A stretch of 64,000 nt of DNA from Argopecten irradians (taxonomy: Eukaryota; Mollusca; Bivalvia; Pectinida; Pectinidae): the NCBI RefSeq assembly GCF_041381155.1, contig NC_091135.1, positions 65,375,067 through 65,439,066 of the forward strand, given 5' to 3'. Below the pieces are notes generated by a model. It was given only the letters and a program-made list of their open reading frames with translations. It was not told where the DNA came from and ran no database searches. Shown in pieces: positions 1-12,165 of the stretch (the first letter of the stretch is position 1; the number at the start of each line of letters is the position of its first letter). A program made the translations under genes and the position numbers.

Positions 1-313
1 TGTGGAGTAGCGACTAAGCTGTAACATTCGAATTTTACGCGAGACAAGTTGGTAGTGTTTGACTAGGATTTTGTTTCTGTCAGCGTTACCAAACGGACCG
101 AATTCTTTCTGTAGTAAATGGGCGTGGTTTACCGCGGTTGTTTTGAACAGGAGACCTCTCAGACCAATACCAGTGCCAAAGCGTTTGTCAAAACGCATGC
201 GTAGTGAACGTGCAGAGAAAATTAAATTTCCAAACTATAAGAAGTTGTAGCGGGAGCCGCGTGGTCGCAGTAGCAACACAAAGCTAGTATCATAAGGATT
301 TTGGTTCCGGACC
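1..313 (+). other. Aquaporin copy 1, 5' untranslated leader (partial)
   Basis: It matches the sequence from 30958 in copy 2, which lies about 50 nt downstream of a TATA-like box at 30876. The whole stretch is therefore probably within the transcript leader. No intron is evident, and the short open frame starting at 59 is not credible as a gene. Confidence 0.55.
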
Positions 314-895
314 ATGTGGAAAATCATGCAGGAGAATTTGGAGGATCTTACTAGCCCCAATCTATGGCGCTCCGTGGCTGCCGAGTTGGTGGGAACTATG
401 TTCCTGGTGTTTTTCGGGTGTGGCGCTGCCCTACCCCAGCAGGCCACAGGGGGTGTCTCGGGTACAGACATTTTAGCATTACCCCCTTCCACTGTACAGA
501 TCTCCTTAACCTTCGGTTTAATAGTTGGAACAATGGTTTGGGCCATTGGTCACATTAGCGGGGGACATATCAACCCCGCTGTCACACTTGGAGCCCTTGT
601 CACGCGAAGGGTCAGCATTGTACGTGGACTTATGTACATTGTGGCCCAAATCCTGGGGGCGATGGTAGGAGCCGGAATTCTTTACGGCCTCACCCCCATG
701 TCCACTCAGGGATCACTTGGAGTAAACGCCCTAAAAGGCGAAGTCACAGATGCCCAGGGTTTCGGTGTGGAGCTTATGATTACATTCGTTTTGGTTTTCA
801 CTGTATTAGCTTCCATTGACAGTGATAGGAACGATTTGAACGGATCAGCCCCCTTGACCATTGGTCTTGCAGTTGTAGCTGGACATTTGGTAGCC
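314..895 (+). CDS. Aquaporin copy 1, exon 1
   Basis: It encodes residues 1-194, from the start through HLVA, covering the first NPA loop ([10 protein letters not shown]) and transmembrane helices 1-5. The donor GTAAGT begins at 896, and translation past it gives a low-complexity tail that does not belong to the family. Phase 0. Confidence 0.93.
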
Positions 896-3800
896 GTAAG
901 TGTTTTTTTCTCTCACATTTTTCACTTTTTTTATAAACACTATAACCTCTTGAAAACTGATGTTTCATTTTCATAATGCAACCTACAAATAGATGACATT
1001 TAATTTCATTGAATAACTGATTCTTTACTCGTTATTCTCAAAGCTCGTGGACGATGTAACGTAAACATTAGGTCAAAACAAGTTGGAATTAATTATCTTG
1101 ATTGGATTACATTAATAACGGTTTCTTTTATATGAATGAATTAATTGAATTACCAATGCAAATTTTGCGACGTTATGTCATTACGAAACCATAAAAACTA
1201 CATAACAACGAAATGAAAGTGAAAGTAATGATGAGACGGTAAAATGATAAGTTGTTAGTAGTCATACTTTACATATATATTAGGACAGAAAATATTAGTC
1301 AATATACGGAGTAACGTGGTATTATAATGACATACTTTCTTTATCATAAGTATAGTAACTCAATGTTAAGTTTCCATAACAGTGGTTAAGTATACAGTAA
1401 CTCTATATTAGCGCTATTTATGTCGATAATTTCTCCCTTCCAAACGTTAGACCCAGTCCTGTACAATACGAATTTTTCTTTGTTATTGGCGAACTTGTTT
1501 GATTTCACTCTCGTCATCTATTTATTATGATAATTTAATGATTTCTTGACATGCGTTTTGTCCGATACTCTCCCGCCAAACGACGCTATTGTCAATTCTC
1601 TCTTCATTGATGTTAAGAGGAGAACTTGGAAGCCAGAAGCCATGAGCGTGTAAATTAAAATGCCACACATTTAAACTGTGGCGGTTAGACTTAGGGCTAA
1701 GCGAGGACCCCGCGAGGTTAATTAACATAATTACAGATAACGCGCTCAGTGGACAATGGCTTCTGTGCAACTGCCAACATCCGTAGTTGCCACTAGATAT
1801 TTGTAACGCGCAATCTGATTGGCTGGTTTGGATTGTGAAAGCGCCACACCCCAGGACGCTAATATTTCTTCTGCTCTTCCGGCGTCCTATTCAAACTGAT
1901 GTTTACGATTTCATCCCCTTTCCCACCTCACAATAACACTCGGCCTTTGTATGGTATCTATTATTGTATTATACGATACCCAAATCACTTAAATCAAATT
2001 GCTGCTCAACGCAAGCTGTTGCAGTCATGTGAAGCATAAAGGACTTATGAAACTTTTTCGAATCCTTTTTATCAATGGTTATCAATTGTAAAGTATTAAA
2101 AGTTTATGAAGGAAATTGATAAAGGACGATAACGTTATATAAGCGCACGAATTAAGCAGAATAAAGTTGAAAAGGTTTGTACATTTATTAGGATGAGGCT
2201 TTACAACCAAATCTTCATTAGTTTAATATATTTGTTTATATATTATACACACTTCATGACAAAATGAGGTCTGGACCGTACCTGGTGTGAATTTTAATCA
2301 TATTAAAACATAATTTAAACAAATGTTATTCTAGTTAGATAGATTGTTTTACTTGTCGTAACTAGACATATACTTTGATAAATAGGCTCTGTAGTAAAGT
2401 GTGTCCGAATATAAAACATGATAGCGGAATTTTAATCATTGACAACACCATTTCATACCAAACAGAATTAGCCTGCCATTATCAATTACCAGTCCAAACC
2501 ACTCACCGAAATCACGGCATGGGGAACACAGTTTTTTAAAAGCATTTTAAGACAAATAACTGAAAAAAATAAAAGTGATAGTTTTCATTCCCTTCATTCA
2601 TTTCAAAGTCTTCATTCTCTTCATTCATTTCAATTTAAGATAACATACAGCGTATATTTGTGTTCTGTAAAAATTGACAATAAATATCACCCGGAAGCTG
2701 AGTAACAGATGTAAAGTATACCGCAGCCTCCCACAACATAAACACTAGCAACATATTACATACAGGGAAGGCTGTCCTTTACTGACCTTAGCTCTTAAAA
2801 GCCAAATCAACCAACGAACCATCGGTTCTCCCTAGATAAAGAGAGTAATTTTCTGGTTTTCCATACCAAGAACTTGTCAAAATGGTAATATGTGATTAGT
2901 TAGAAAAGCATTGTTGTGAGTGATTATTAACCCCTCCCATTCGCCTTTAGATAATGTCATTTACCACATGTGTAATGTGTATTAACTAGACTAATATATC
3001 AAGACCTAATATGTTACGGATGATATTATAAAATGCATAAATAAGTCATTATTTCCAATTTTCTTCGCTTCCAGATCCAATATACCGGATGCAGTTTGAA
3101 CCCCGCCAGAAGTTTCGGCCCGGCAGTCGTTACTGGTAAATGGGAAAACCACTGGGTAAGCTGAAATTAATATAAATATATATTAAAAATTATATATATA
3201 TATATTATATATATTATACAATATATATTATAATGCTGTCCAATGAAAGACATCAATAAAATATGTGGCCCTTCACTGTCAGCATTGTCCTTAACCGCTA
3301 TTGAACACTTTAGCTGAGCCTTGTTTGATATAGAATTACATTGAAATGGTCATTGATGAATCAATGAAAATAACTCAGGACGCTTACTCTACTAAGACAT
3401 CTGGTCCAATCCTAAATGTTTGTAGGGAGAGTCGTCATACTTTTCCGTACAGGTTTAAGCGACATATGAACAGTTTTGATAGGTTACTGAACAGTCTGTT
3501 CACCAGAAGAAAGAATGATAAAGCAAACATTCCTATTTGTCCTGATTTATTTTAGTTACTTTGGGATTAAAGCTCTAAATAGATACATAAACCTAGGGCC
3601 GCGTTTCTATGTATACGTCGTTTAGTATCTTCCTAAGCGTCAACAATGATTTAGACAATCTCCTGGGTTAAGTGAATGTACGCAATCACCTCGACCATGT
3701 TGAATTAAACCCGAACGAATTCCACCGTGTAAAACATTCTTACGTGGCCTGCTTTTGTTGAATCAGATCCTCAAATTATCTCACTTGTTTTAGCCCTAAC

Positions 3801-6800
3801 GTAACTCAAGCATGCAGTGCGAATCTAGGTCAAGTCAGAGAAGCACAACGAACGTTCGGATAGTTGCTTCCACTTAAACCAGAGGCTTGAGGGGACAAAT
3901 TGTAATTGAATATGTATTTCTGGATTTTTTCATGATAGTTAAATGGATCGTCATAGAAAAAAACCAGCATGGGAAAACTCGAAATTTAAACTCATCTGCA
4001 TAGTTAAAACAGGTGTCAGAGTGCGGAACACATTCGCCAAGCAGAGATAAAATACTTTTGACGTCTTTGTTTTTTAACGATTAAGAACATCTGTAAAGTT
4101 GAAAACCTGCATGAGGTCGAAATAGTTTTTGAAAGTAACGCCATCGTTTAAAAGAGCCAATCAGAAGAGCCGTAACATATTTTGAAATATCAGCTCGTGC
4201 TTCGCCAGCTGATTTGATGCAAGTCGCGGAATGCTAATAGACAAAAGACAACTACAACGTTAGTAGTGCTATTTAAAGCAGCCGCAGTTAAAAGGTCGAG
4301 GCGATATGGAGGAAAGCATTCACGCTTGATTATGAACATAAAATGTGGGCAACGTTTTAAAGTGATAAAAAAATCATCTAAAAGACAGTTTATCAAGATC
4401 TGAAGTCACCCCTATACCATTAACTGTTCTATGTATCTGAAGCTTGATATTTAGCGGATGTCGTGTGATAAGTGTTTATGTTATGTCGGAGTCTGTATTA
4501 ATTGAAGTTTTTAAGAAACAGTAAGGTAGTTAACGGACAGCCTTACTGCACGCGTTGAAAGCGTGAAAAACTAAAGTCAAAGAAATATTACATTCGACCC
4601 GCAAGGAAACCAAAGGCCATCCCATCGGGTCTGAATTTACATAGAAAACATTAGAGACCAAAATATTTTTATGATGTTCAGTCAGCTTTCGCAACGTAGA
4701 CGTTATCTTATTATATAGTATTGAAAAGCCCTTTATCTATATCAATAAAAATAAAATAAAAAGACAAGTGCTGCTTTATTTCTCAATAATATATTCATTT
4801 GAATTATTTTTTATGATTTTTTTTTACATTTTGACTGGTTATATATGCAGTTTGAAGATGACTAAGAAAAGACAGGTTTAGTGAAGCTGCCGACCCCCTT
4901 GCTGCAAGGGATTACCACTGTTAGGAACTAAGACAGAGGTCTCGGCCCCCTCCCGACATTCGGAAATTCTAATCAGTTTTTCTCAGTTAAGTGGCTGTCG
5001 TGATAAACTATTCCCCGCAGCCGCGGAGGTTGGGGTACAAGCCATTAGCTTTAATACTAGAATCAGGTCAAACCTGTAACAGAAGCTAAACACCCACTTG
5101 AAGTAGTACAGTAAAGGCGTTTCCCATTCTGAGTTTAAAAGTATTTTTACGTTATAAAACACTTAGGTGTCCGTCAACCAAGTATATGTTACGTAGGTCT
5201 TCGACGTAGCGTTATACTTTATTTCTTATAAGACATGTTCCCTAATTTGTATCACTATTCTGCTTGCTGTAATGAGATATTTATCATTAAAAACGATTCA
5301 GTTTGGTGAAATACAATATTCCATGCCCAAATCAACTTTGACGGACGTCAGCCAAATAGTATTTGTATGTTTTATGAGAATACAGTCATTGTCATTGCCA
5401 TTCCCACGTCTGTGCTGGTTTTGGGGGTAAATTGTGGTAGGAGTAGTTAATTCGTACCCGTACTATAACAAGTATAGCATTACCATTAATCATGTACAGT
5501 ACATGAGGATAAAGGATTTCCCAATTACAGAAACGTGGCGAACAGTCACTTTTTGTATCAATTTACATGGGCCTTTCCATCATTGGGAAAATACATAAAA
5601 ACACAGAAAATGTCAACGCTTTATCTGTTTGATAGTAAGTGTAGAGAAATACCATAACACATATTACAAGTTCTGGCAATAGTACGGTTCTTCTCTAATT
5701 ATTTCTACATTCATGAATATATCAAACTGTTTACAAAAATAACTGACTTAACCTTTCGCTCCATCGAAGGATAAACTGTTTATATACTTGATTTAATGAT
5801 GATATCCTCATATTTACGATACTTTGCTGTAAATCGCTCCCAAAGATGCTGCTATCATTAGTGTACGAGTAGATTTGAGGTCCTTGACATGTAATGTTAT
5901 ATCGGTACAAAGATCTTGTAGTGGCACTTTAAAGGTCTAGGGGTTATATACACGTCTTCTAAAGAACCAGTGATAAATCTACGTGTGTATTCCCAGGACC
6001 TGTGTGCGTGAAGTTTCGAAATGATGCAATTTCTGGACATGTTTAAATTCAGTTCGTTTTCTAAACAGATGAAAGGGCATATGAAAACTGATTAGTGACT
6101 TTAGTTTATCAGACAGTGGTAAAACATGAATAGTGTCTATCGTTCGATAGCATTACGATATTTCTATCCTGCTAGCTAAGGTTACTTGATCGTTTAAAAT
6201 ATGTGGTTAATCGTGTACTGCTTTACTTATAAACAAATCTCTTATTTCAAAACATCTCGGGAACCGCTTGATGGATAGACCAAAAGTCAGTTATTTTTTG
6301 CCAATAATGGAATGATGTAAACACAAATAAAAGTACCGACTTGAAATGCTGCCAATATTGGAATTACTTCCTTCTTACCATATTTTGTATTTGTATTTTA
6401 TTCCGTCGCAAAACAATGTATAACAAAGACAAGAGTTTAAGCCCAGGAGTGTAAAGCGAGTCTACGCCAATTTACATAACTTGAATGTCAACGAACACAA
6501 ATAAATTAGAGAGTAATAAAGAACCACATTTGGAGTTCAACATGTCGCCGTCCCAGGCAAAATAACGAGATTTTATTTCAAAAGGAATAATTCGGTGTGG
6601 TCCGTGGTAAACTTTGGGGCCTTACTGTTGTTCTGGGTCAATGCCTTTGTAGCTTTGTGTGGTAAAGATAAGCTGCAATTTTATATTATTGGGGAATAAA
6701 GATGTAAAGAAGGCAACAAAGCGGAACAAAATAAACATATAATTACGGTGAGTGAAGAGACGGGGAGAGAGAGAGTGTGATAGCGGTCAACGCTATGATA

Positions 6801-7503
6801 CGCGTGGGTACTAGTGCTCCTAGGACAGATGTGGTATTTAGTTGTGGAAACTCGGGCGTTAACCAGATCGTGTCATGAAATCGTAGTCATTAAGATATGC
6901 TACTAGTAGCATGTAGAGAATATGCCATTATTTAAACATGGAAATTACAGTAGTTGAAAACGCAGATAGCATTTAATTATAAAGTGATAAGACAGTATTC
7001 AAAGTGATATACTATCCTGTGTATGAGCTGTTTCTCAACCCAAGGAGATGCAATTTACCTTAGAAGTCACAAAGGATGTTTTTTCTGTTTCTTTTCTTTT
7101 ACAGAACTTTTCCCGACCCGCCAGTATAAAATAAAATAAAATAAAAACGTTTGGTAGATGTTTAAATAGGAAGTGAGCCATTGTTAAGTAAGTATGACAT
7201 CACTTCTTTATAATTTCTGATGTTTTGTCGTTTTAGGTATTCTGGATTGGACCCCTCGTCGGAGGATTCCTAGCCGCCGTCTTGTATGAATACCTCTTTT
7301 CCGCTGGTGCCACATTCACCCGAACAAGAAAGTTCCTAATCAGAAGCCGTAAACCAAAGGAGAAGCCAGCCTCTGATGAGAAGGTCGAGATTATCGAGAT
7401 CGAGACAAAGAAAGAAGCAGAGCCAGAACCAGAAGCTGATGTGGAGGCTGCACAAGCTGAAGTCCAAGATGATGAGGTGAAACAGCCAAACGGAGCAGAA
7501 TAA
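314..7503 (+). CDS. Aquaporin, copy 1 (exons 314-895, 3075-3155, 7237-7503)
   Basis: Three exons join in phase 0 to a 309-aa channel of the MIP family, which passes water through the plasma membrane as a tetramer. Both pore motifs are present: NPA at residues 87-89 and NPAR at 203-206. The narrow-filter residues are F67, H191, C200 and R206; their spacing (124, 9 and 6 residues) equals that of mammalian AQP1 (F56, H180, C189, R195), so a classical water-selective pore is predicted, and C200 sits where AQP1 has its mercury-sensitive cysteine. Six hydrophobic segments can be counted. The tail after about residue 246 is charged and rich in E, A and K, and should be cytosolic. The start at 314 fits the family's usual N-terminal length. 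The gene converges on a minus-strand gene downstream. Paralogue class within the classical aquaporins is not resolved. Confidence 0.93.
896..3074 (+). other. Aquaporin copy 1, intron 1
   Basis: GT-AG intron of 2.18 kb, AT-rich. It contains a diverged copy of a dispersed repeat near 2560-2830 (listed separately). The short frames inside are chance. Apart from that I see no structure. Confidence 0.8.
2560..2830 (+). repeat. Diverged copy of a dispersed bivalve repeat
   Basis: The stretch around 2721-2820 (ACCGCAGCCTCCCACAACAT, later GGCTGTCC, TACTGACC, CTCTTAAAAGCC, ATCAACCAACGAACC) aligns with 10950-11060 (ACCGCAGTCTCTCAAAACAT, GGCCGTCC, TACATGACC, AATCAAACAAACAAAC). It is the same family, older here. 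It lies inside aquaporin intron 1; the copy-2 equivalent is near 33530-33800. Confidence 0.5.
3075..3155 (+). CDS. Aquaporin copy 1, exon 2
   Basis: This 81-nt exon encodes 27 residues, [16 protein letters not shown] and on, with the second NPA motif and the filter residues C200 and R206. The acceptor CTTCCAG precedes 3075 and the donor GTAAGC follows 3155. Both boundaries are phase 0, and the product joins exon 1 exactly as in other aquaporins (GHLVA-IQYTG). Confidence 0.93.
3156..7236 (+). other. Aquaporin copy 1, intron 2
   Basis: GT-AG intron of 4.08 kb. It opens with an AT microsatellite (3176-3235) and has a short run of AAAAT units near 7127-7145. The remainder is AT-rich with no coding signal I can support. 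Confidence 0.8.
3176..3235. repeat. AT-rich microsatellite
   Basis: Runs of TATATA and TATTATA fill this stretch. The same tract is at 34149-34206 in copy 2. Confidence 0.8.
7237..7503 (+). CDS. Aquaporin copy 1, exon 3 (terminal)
   Basis: It encodes the last 88 residues: helix 6 ([20 protein letters not shown]), then a basic stretch ([13 protein letters not shown]) and an acidic Glu/Ala-rich tail ending in NGAE. The acceptor GTTTTAG is at 7230-7236 and the stop TAA at 7501-7503. The tail is longer than in AQP1 and may be a regulatory segment. Confidence 0.92.
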   Translation, partial: VFWIGPLVGGFLAAVLYEYLFSAGATFTRTRKFLIRSRKPKEKPASDEKVEIIEIETKKEAEPEPEADVEAAQAEVQDDEVKQPNGAE

Positions 7504-8175
7504 ATACTGCTTTATTCTGATTTGTTGAAATCTAGAATTTATTAATAATCAATAGAGGGTGTCATTCTTTAAGGTACCATTTTGCTCTACTTCTGTAGTT
7601 GAGTTTTAAAAGATTTATCCGATTACATGAAATTTTAAACCAAATGTTATTTGAATGTAAGGATAGAGGATATTCAGGTGCAAATACACTGGATTGTCTA
7701 AAACTACCATAATTCCATTTGTGTTCGCTAGATTACGCTCATTAATACCAGTAGTCTTGTTCAGCCAGAAGCTTGATACATCGCATTAAAGAAACCGAAG
7801 TCGACAGAGTCTGATTGAACAGGACTTAAGCGAAGTCTGGCGGAGAGTTGGAAATCTACAGCTGGCAATCCAGTCTGTTTATACCTACAAATCCTCATCC
7901 CACATGTGTCTCTAGTCAAACGTAAAAACGTTGAGGGCAAAATGGCGTTTTAAAGAATGACGAAGCAAAGTTATGCTAATGATAATATTATACTAATTGT
8001 TTATGTAATGGTAAATGAATGCGTCACCTATATGTAATATAGGACGTGTGTCGTGGTGCAATGTTGTGGTGCAATGCTGCAAAAATGCAATGCTTATCAT
8101 GGGGAATACTACCCTCCAGACATGTGACCGTTTCATTTATGCCTGAACAATAAACGTCAACATATATTTAACCAG
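7504..8175 (+). other. Probable aquaporin copy 1, 3' untranslated region
   Basis: It follows the stop codon. The first well-placed AATAAA hexamer is at 8149-8154, so cleavage would fall near 8165-8175. No transcript evidence is available. Confidence 0.45.
8149..8154 (+). terminator. Candidate polyadenylation signal, aquaporin copy 1
   Basis: AATAAA about 650 nt past the stop codon, followed by T-rich sequence. The identical site in copy 2 is at 39132-39137. Confidence 0.4.
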
Positions 8176-10136
8176 ATATTATATTAATAAATTTCCTTAG
8201 TATAGATAATTTACATGATTTTGTATTACGGGAAAACAATCTGAAAAAAAAAATCTCATGAAATAATTCCATCATAAATTATTGTAAATGATTTCAATTA
8301 GTTTCTAAAAATTTCTATGTGGTTGTTTCTCGGGAAATCGAGGAATAAGATTTTAAATGTTTTACGAATCCTCCACAACAATGAAGCGTCCTTTCTTCGG
8401 TAGCCCCTCATTGACGGCAAACCTGCTGCAACCGAGTAAGTGATCACAGATCAAGAGTCCACGAGCCCTAGATCAGCTCAACAAATGATCTGATTCAAGA
8501 ATACTCTTAGTTCCAGACGGAGAATACTCATATGATGGTGAGGACGAAGGTATATATTTTTGTATACATCTCAATTAGGTGTTCATGAATCTTTTTTTAA
8601 CAACAAAATGAGGTGTTCATATTTCCTTGCTGAATATGTAAGAAAATTGCTAATTGTGACAAATTGATTGAATGTAACAGCATCTTAAATATAATATCAA
8701 TTATTCATGATAAACATTATTTGTTCAAATGATTTCAAAGACATTCGACAGGGTATCAAAGACATAAAAATGTATCAAAAGAAATAGTTCAATCTGTCTG
8801 GTGTTTTAATGTACATGTATAAAGCATTGTGAATTTTTAATTATCCAATATTTATCGTGTTTAATCTTTGTAATATTTTTGTAAATGGAACATATTTGAA
8901 AGCCAATTCGCTTTCCGAGCGGTTGGAATGGGAGTTATGTGTAATAAATATACAAGCCGACATTTTATACACAATGTACAAAAAATTGAAAACGTTTCTT
9001 ATGTTCAAAAATGGCAAAATGTTTCCTGTTTTCATTATTTCAAACATTTTTTTATATTTTATGCGTTTTAAGTGGTCTTTCTTTGTGAAGTTATTTTAAA
9101 GGTGCTTACGGGGGAATGATTTAAGTGTTAACTTTACACGTATGAATTCAATCAGTTATTTTACAATGACTATTATAAGATATCTATGCATGTTATACGA
9201 TGAACTTCATTTTACTCTCATATTGAATGAAAGATTTAAATTAATTCCTTTACTGTAATCTCACGACACATTGTACATCTTAAGGTAATGAGCGACATTA
9301 TTTTGTATTTGTCGTTATTTAAAATAACAGCATTAACTTCATTACGCATGTATCTATAAATATTTGTATATGTATTTTATATCCAAATGTCTTTTGTCTT
9401 TTAGCAATCTGGTGCCAATTAATTTCCTATATGCCTTTCAAAGGCTCACTCCGATTGGTCAGTTCCTGTCTCATTCGGATCCAATAAAAATTGAAAGTAT
9501 TATCACGTGATGAAATAGGTACACTTCGTGAACTTATCGCGTCAAAATCACGTTCTTTTTGCATAGAATCGTTCGAGTGAAATAAAAACTGACTTATATT
9601 TCGGAAGTGGGACATTGAAAATGGACGTTAGATATATATGTATCCCGTATATCGTATTACCTCAGTTTCATGTTAAATGGCCCAGATGTGCCCTAGAACA
9701 TTTAGATTTTGTATTGTTTATCAAATTGCATTAAGTGTAAATTCATGATTCATTAAAGAAATACTAGTCTGTAGTAATATCATGTTTCATTTCTATATTT
9801 AATAACGTACCTATGAGTTTGGACTAATAGGCTATAGATGTGGTTGTCTGGTTTGCGTCCGCGTGCTGGACGGTCGCGTGTTCGTTATGTTTATCAATAT
9901 AGTAAAACAAAGTTTGAAATTTTATTGGTTTAATTGGGGCCAACAATTTTCTCGATACAACAGGTCTTGTGGAATTAAACAACGACCTTGGATAAGTTTG
10001 CTGTTCTTTTAGTAGATCTAGTAACAAATTGGTGTTCTAACGATCTAATGATTCTACCGGTGTAACAAAGCAAATCCGACTTTCACGACGCAATTTAGTC
10101 TATTGTCAAGTTTGTCGTAAGGCAACAGTGCGACAT
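8176..10136. other. Intergenic, no gene seen
   Basis: AT-rich spacer between the convergent aquaporin and the minus-strand gene. All open frames are under 85 codons and show no family resemblance. Copy 2 carries it almost unchanged at 39160-41120. Confidence 0.6.
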
Positions 10137-10630
10137 GTTAGAACTGAACCTGCTGTCCCTATTAAATTTGTTATAAAGGCGACTAAACTTAGTATTATTA
10201 TTCTGTTCTTCCAATTGTACCTGCTGCCCCTATTTCGTCTTTGCATATTACGTTGCGGGTAGGTATCCATTGTGACGTCATCATTTCGAGGGCGCTATTC
10301 CGAAAATATGCAAACGCATGACGTCACAATCAATAGCTACCTGCAAGGACAGATAACGATGTAATATGCAGTAAGAGGCGACTAAATTTAGGATCCAATC
10401 TTTTTTCATAACTTTCCTATGGCTCCTTTGGCACTGCCTCACTTTGGCCTTGATTGGAGCGCTCGCCCCTGTTAGGTAGGCTTTGGGTTTTGTCCCCTGG
10501 CCGAATCACACCAGAGAATATATGAGTGGTAGTTCGCCCCTGCTTATCGCTAAGCATCAGGTAAGGCGTTAGAACTGTACCTGCTGCCCCTATTGCATGA
10601 ACGTAAAAGGCGACTAAATTTAGGATCTTA
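10137..10630 (+). repeat. Cluster of a short dispersed repeat (CCTGCTGCCCCTATT ... GGCGACTAAATTTAGG)
   Basis: Three related units are seen: 10137-10180, 10213-10400 (split by a 129-bp hairpin element) and 10569-10625. Each has GTACCTGCTGCCCCTATT followed some 12-15 nt later by AAAGGCGACTAAATTTAGGA. An inverted unit lies at 11776-11830. It looks like a SINE or MITE fragment; class not determined. The copy-2 cluster starts near 41121. Confidence 0.6.
10242..10370. mobile_element. 129-bp hairpin element (MITE-like), copy 1
   Basis: The ends are perfect inverted repeats, TGCATATTAC and GTAATATGCA. The interior continues as an imperfect palindrome (GGTAGGTATCCATTGTGACGTCA against TGACGTCACAATCAATAGCTACC). 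It splits a unit of the surrounding repeat. The identical copy is at 41226-41354. Superfamily unknown. Confidence 0.6.
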
Positions 10631-10804
10631 TCTTTTCTCTTCTTCCTACCTGACTTTATCTTTCCTAATGCCTCCCTTGGCACCGCCTCACTTTTGGCCT
10701 TGAGTTGAGCGTTCGCCGCTGTGAGGAAGGCTCTGGATTCTGTTCCCTGGTCGAGACACACCAAAGTCTATAAAAGTGGTAGTTTCTGCTCCTGCTTAGC
10801 GCTC

Positions 10805-11205
10805 AGCATACATGGAGTGGGACGACTGGTTCGCCGGTTGTCAGTATAATGTGACCGGGTGGGTTGTGTCTTCGGCGACATACTTCAGTGATATAGCACT
10901 ATAAAAAGGGCAACAGTTCCACTATACAAGACAAAACATGAATATACCGCAGTCTCTCAAAACATGCACCTCATACAACATACACGCAACACACCGCATA
11001 CATGGGAGGCCGTCCTTACATGACCAAAGCTGTTATTAGGACGTTAATTAATCAAACAAACAAACTAAAATCGTTCAGCATAAAGGAAGTGGGACGACTG
11101 TTTCGCTCGTTATCAGAATAATGTGACCGATGGGGCGTGCTTGTTCGTCGTCTCACATTATTCGCCACAACACATTGCACGCATTGGAGGCCGTCCTTTC
11201 AAATA
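10805..11205 (+). repeat. Dispersed bivalve repeat, two overlapping copies
   Basis: A longer copy starts with GAGTGGGACGACTGGTTCGCC near 10815 and ends in an AATCAAACAAACAAAC tail near 11063. A second, shorter copy begins near 11089 (GTGGGACGACTGTTTCGC, AATGTGACCGATGGGG) and ends near 11205 with GGAGGCCGTCC. I know this family by sight from bivalves but cannot name its class. Copy 2 has it at 41789-42180. Confidence 0.6.
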
Positions 11206-11328
11206 TGATATCTAGAGGCTATCGATATTTCGACAAGATTGACCATGGTTTGGTTAAAATTATAAAACTTTTTTTATTTTTTTACATCGAATGAGAAACA
11301 TGTTACACATTTTGTGTAAATCACTCTC

Positions 11329-11460
11329 GATGGCCCGGATGCCAGCGCGCGAAGTGTCTTAGTGTGAGAGGAAACCGAAGTGCCCGGAGAAAACCCACGT
11401 GATCGGGCAGGTGACTCCAAACCTTTTCACGCCCATAGCGGGGATTGTTAGCTTTACCGT
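11329..11460 (+). repeat. Dispersed repeat with a GAAACCGAAGTGCCCGGAGA core
   Basis: The core is GTGTGAGAGGAAACCGAAG followed by TGCCCGGAGAAAACCCACGTG, a motif that recurs in many marine invertebrate genomes inside non-autonomous elements. Its ends are not clear. The copy-2 equivalent is at 42312-42443. Confidence 0.5.
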
Positions 11461-12080
11461 CCTATTAACAGTTAGGGTTATTTAAGGAAGGAGTTACATA
11501 TAGGACGTGTTCCCTATTGTACTTCCTTGTATGTTTGGGCCACTCCATTCGGACATATTATACTGACAGTGGTACGCAGAACCTACTATTTTTATAGAGT
11601 AAAGGTAATAGTATTCCGACCAGGAGACAGAATGGTACACTACATAAGGACATTAACATGTATGTAGAACAATCCATCGAGGATAGCAGGTACAATTCTA
11701 TCATGACAGAATTTCTCGCCCAGGAAACAGAATCAAGAGGAACGAATCCAGAGCTTTCCTTACATAAAGATAATGTCCAAATTTAGTCGCCTTTTCAATG
11801 TGATATTTCTAACTCCTTGCCAGCAGGTCAGGAGTCCAACTCCATACGATGATAAATCACATGGTAATGTTTTTATAAATACATTATTAAGACGTCATAA
11901 TTATAGAATGGGTGTCACAGGTTTGGAAGTGGATAAAAGTCAAAGTATCCGGAGAGAAAACACATCAACTTAAGGTCAGTAAATATGCGACGAAAGAATT
12001 ACAATACAGACAACGACAAAAAGAAACAGTAAACATGTGTTCATTTAATAAACAACTCAAGGCAATAATTTCAATGGTAG

Positions 12081-12165
12081 TCAGAGATATCCTGACGGGG
12101 ACGGGATGGGAGGACGGTACAGGGAAGCAGACGGAGACTGCTGGCTGTCACTCATGGTCAGCGAC
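12081..12165 (-). CDS. Possible terminal exon of the unrecognised gene, copy 1
   Basis: A strong acceptor (TTGTTTTCCAG) precedes a frame reading SLTMSDSQQSPSASLYRPPI and on to SGYL, then a stop at 12081-12083. That frame needs two bases from an upstream exon, whereas exon C ends in phase 0, so an unseen exon would have to lie between them. Joined directly to exon C, the protein would instead end after only VADHE. Confidence 0.3.

Noticed and set aside
1525-1770. 81-codon minus-strand frame in aquaporin intron 1, repeated in copy 2
   Set aside because: Same sequence in both copies simply because of the duplication; no coding evidence.
10417-10764. 115-codon minus-strand frame, present in both copies
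   Set aside because: It lies wholly in dispersed repeats and shows no domain or splice support.
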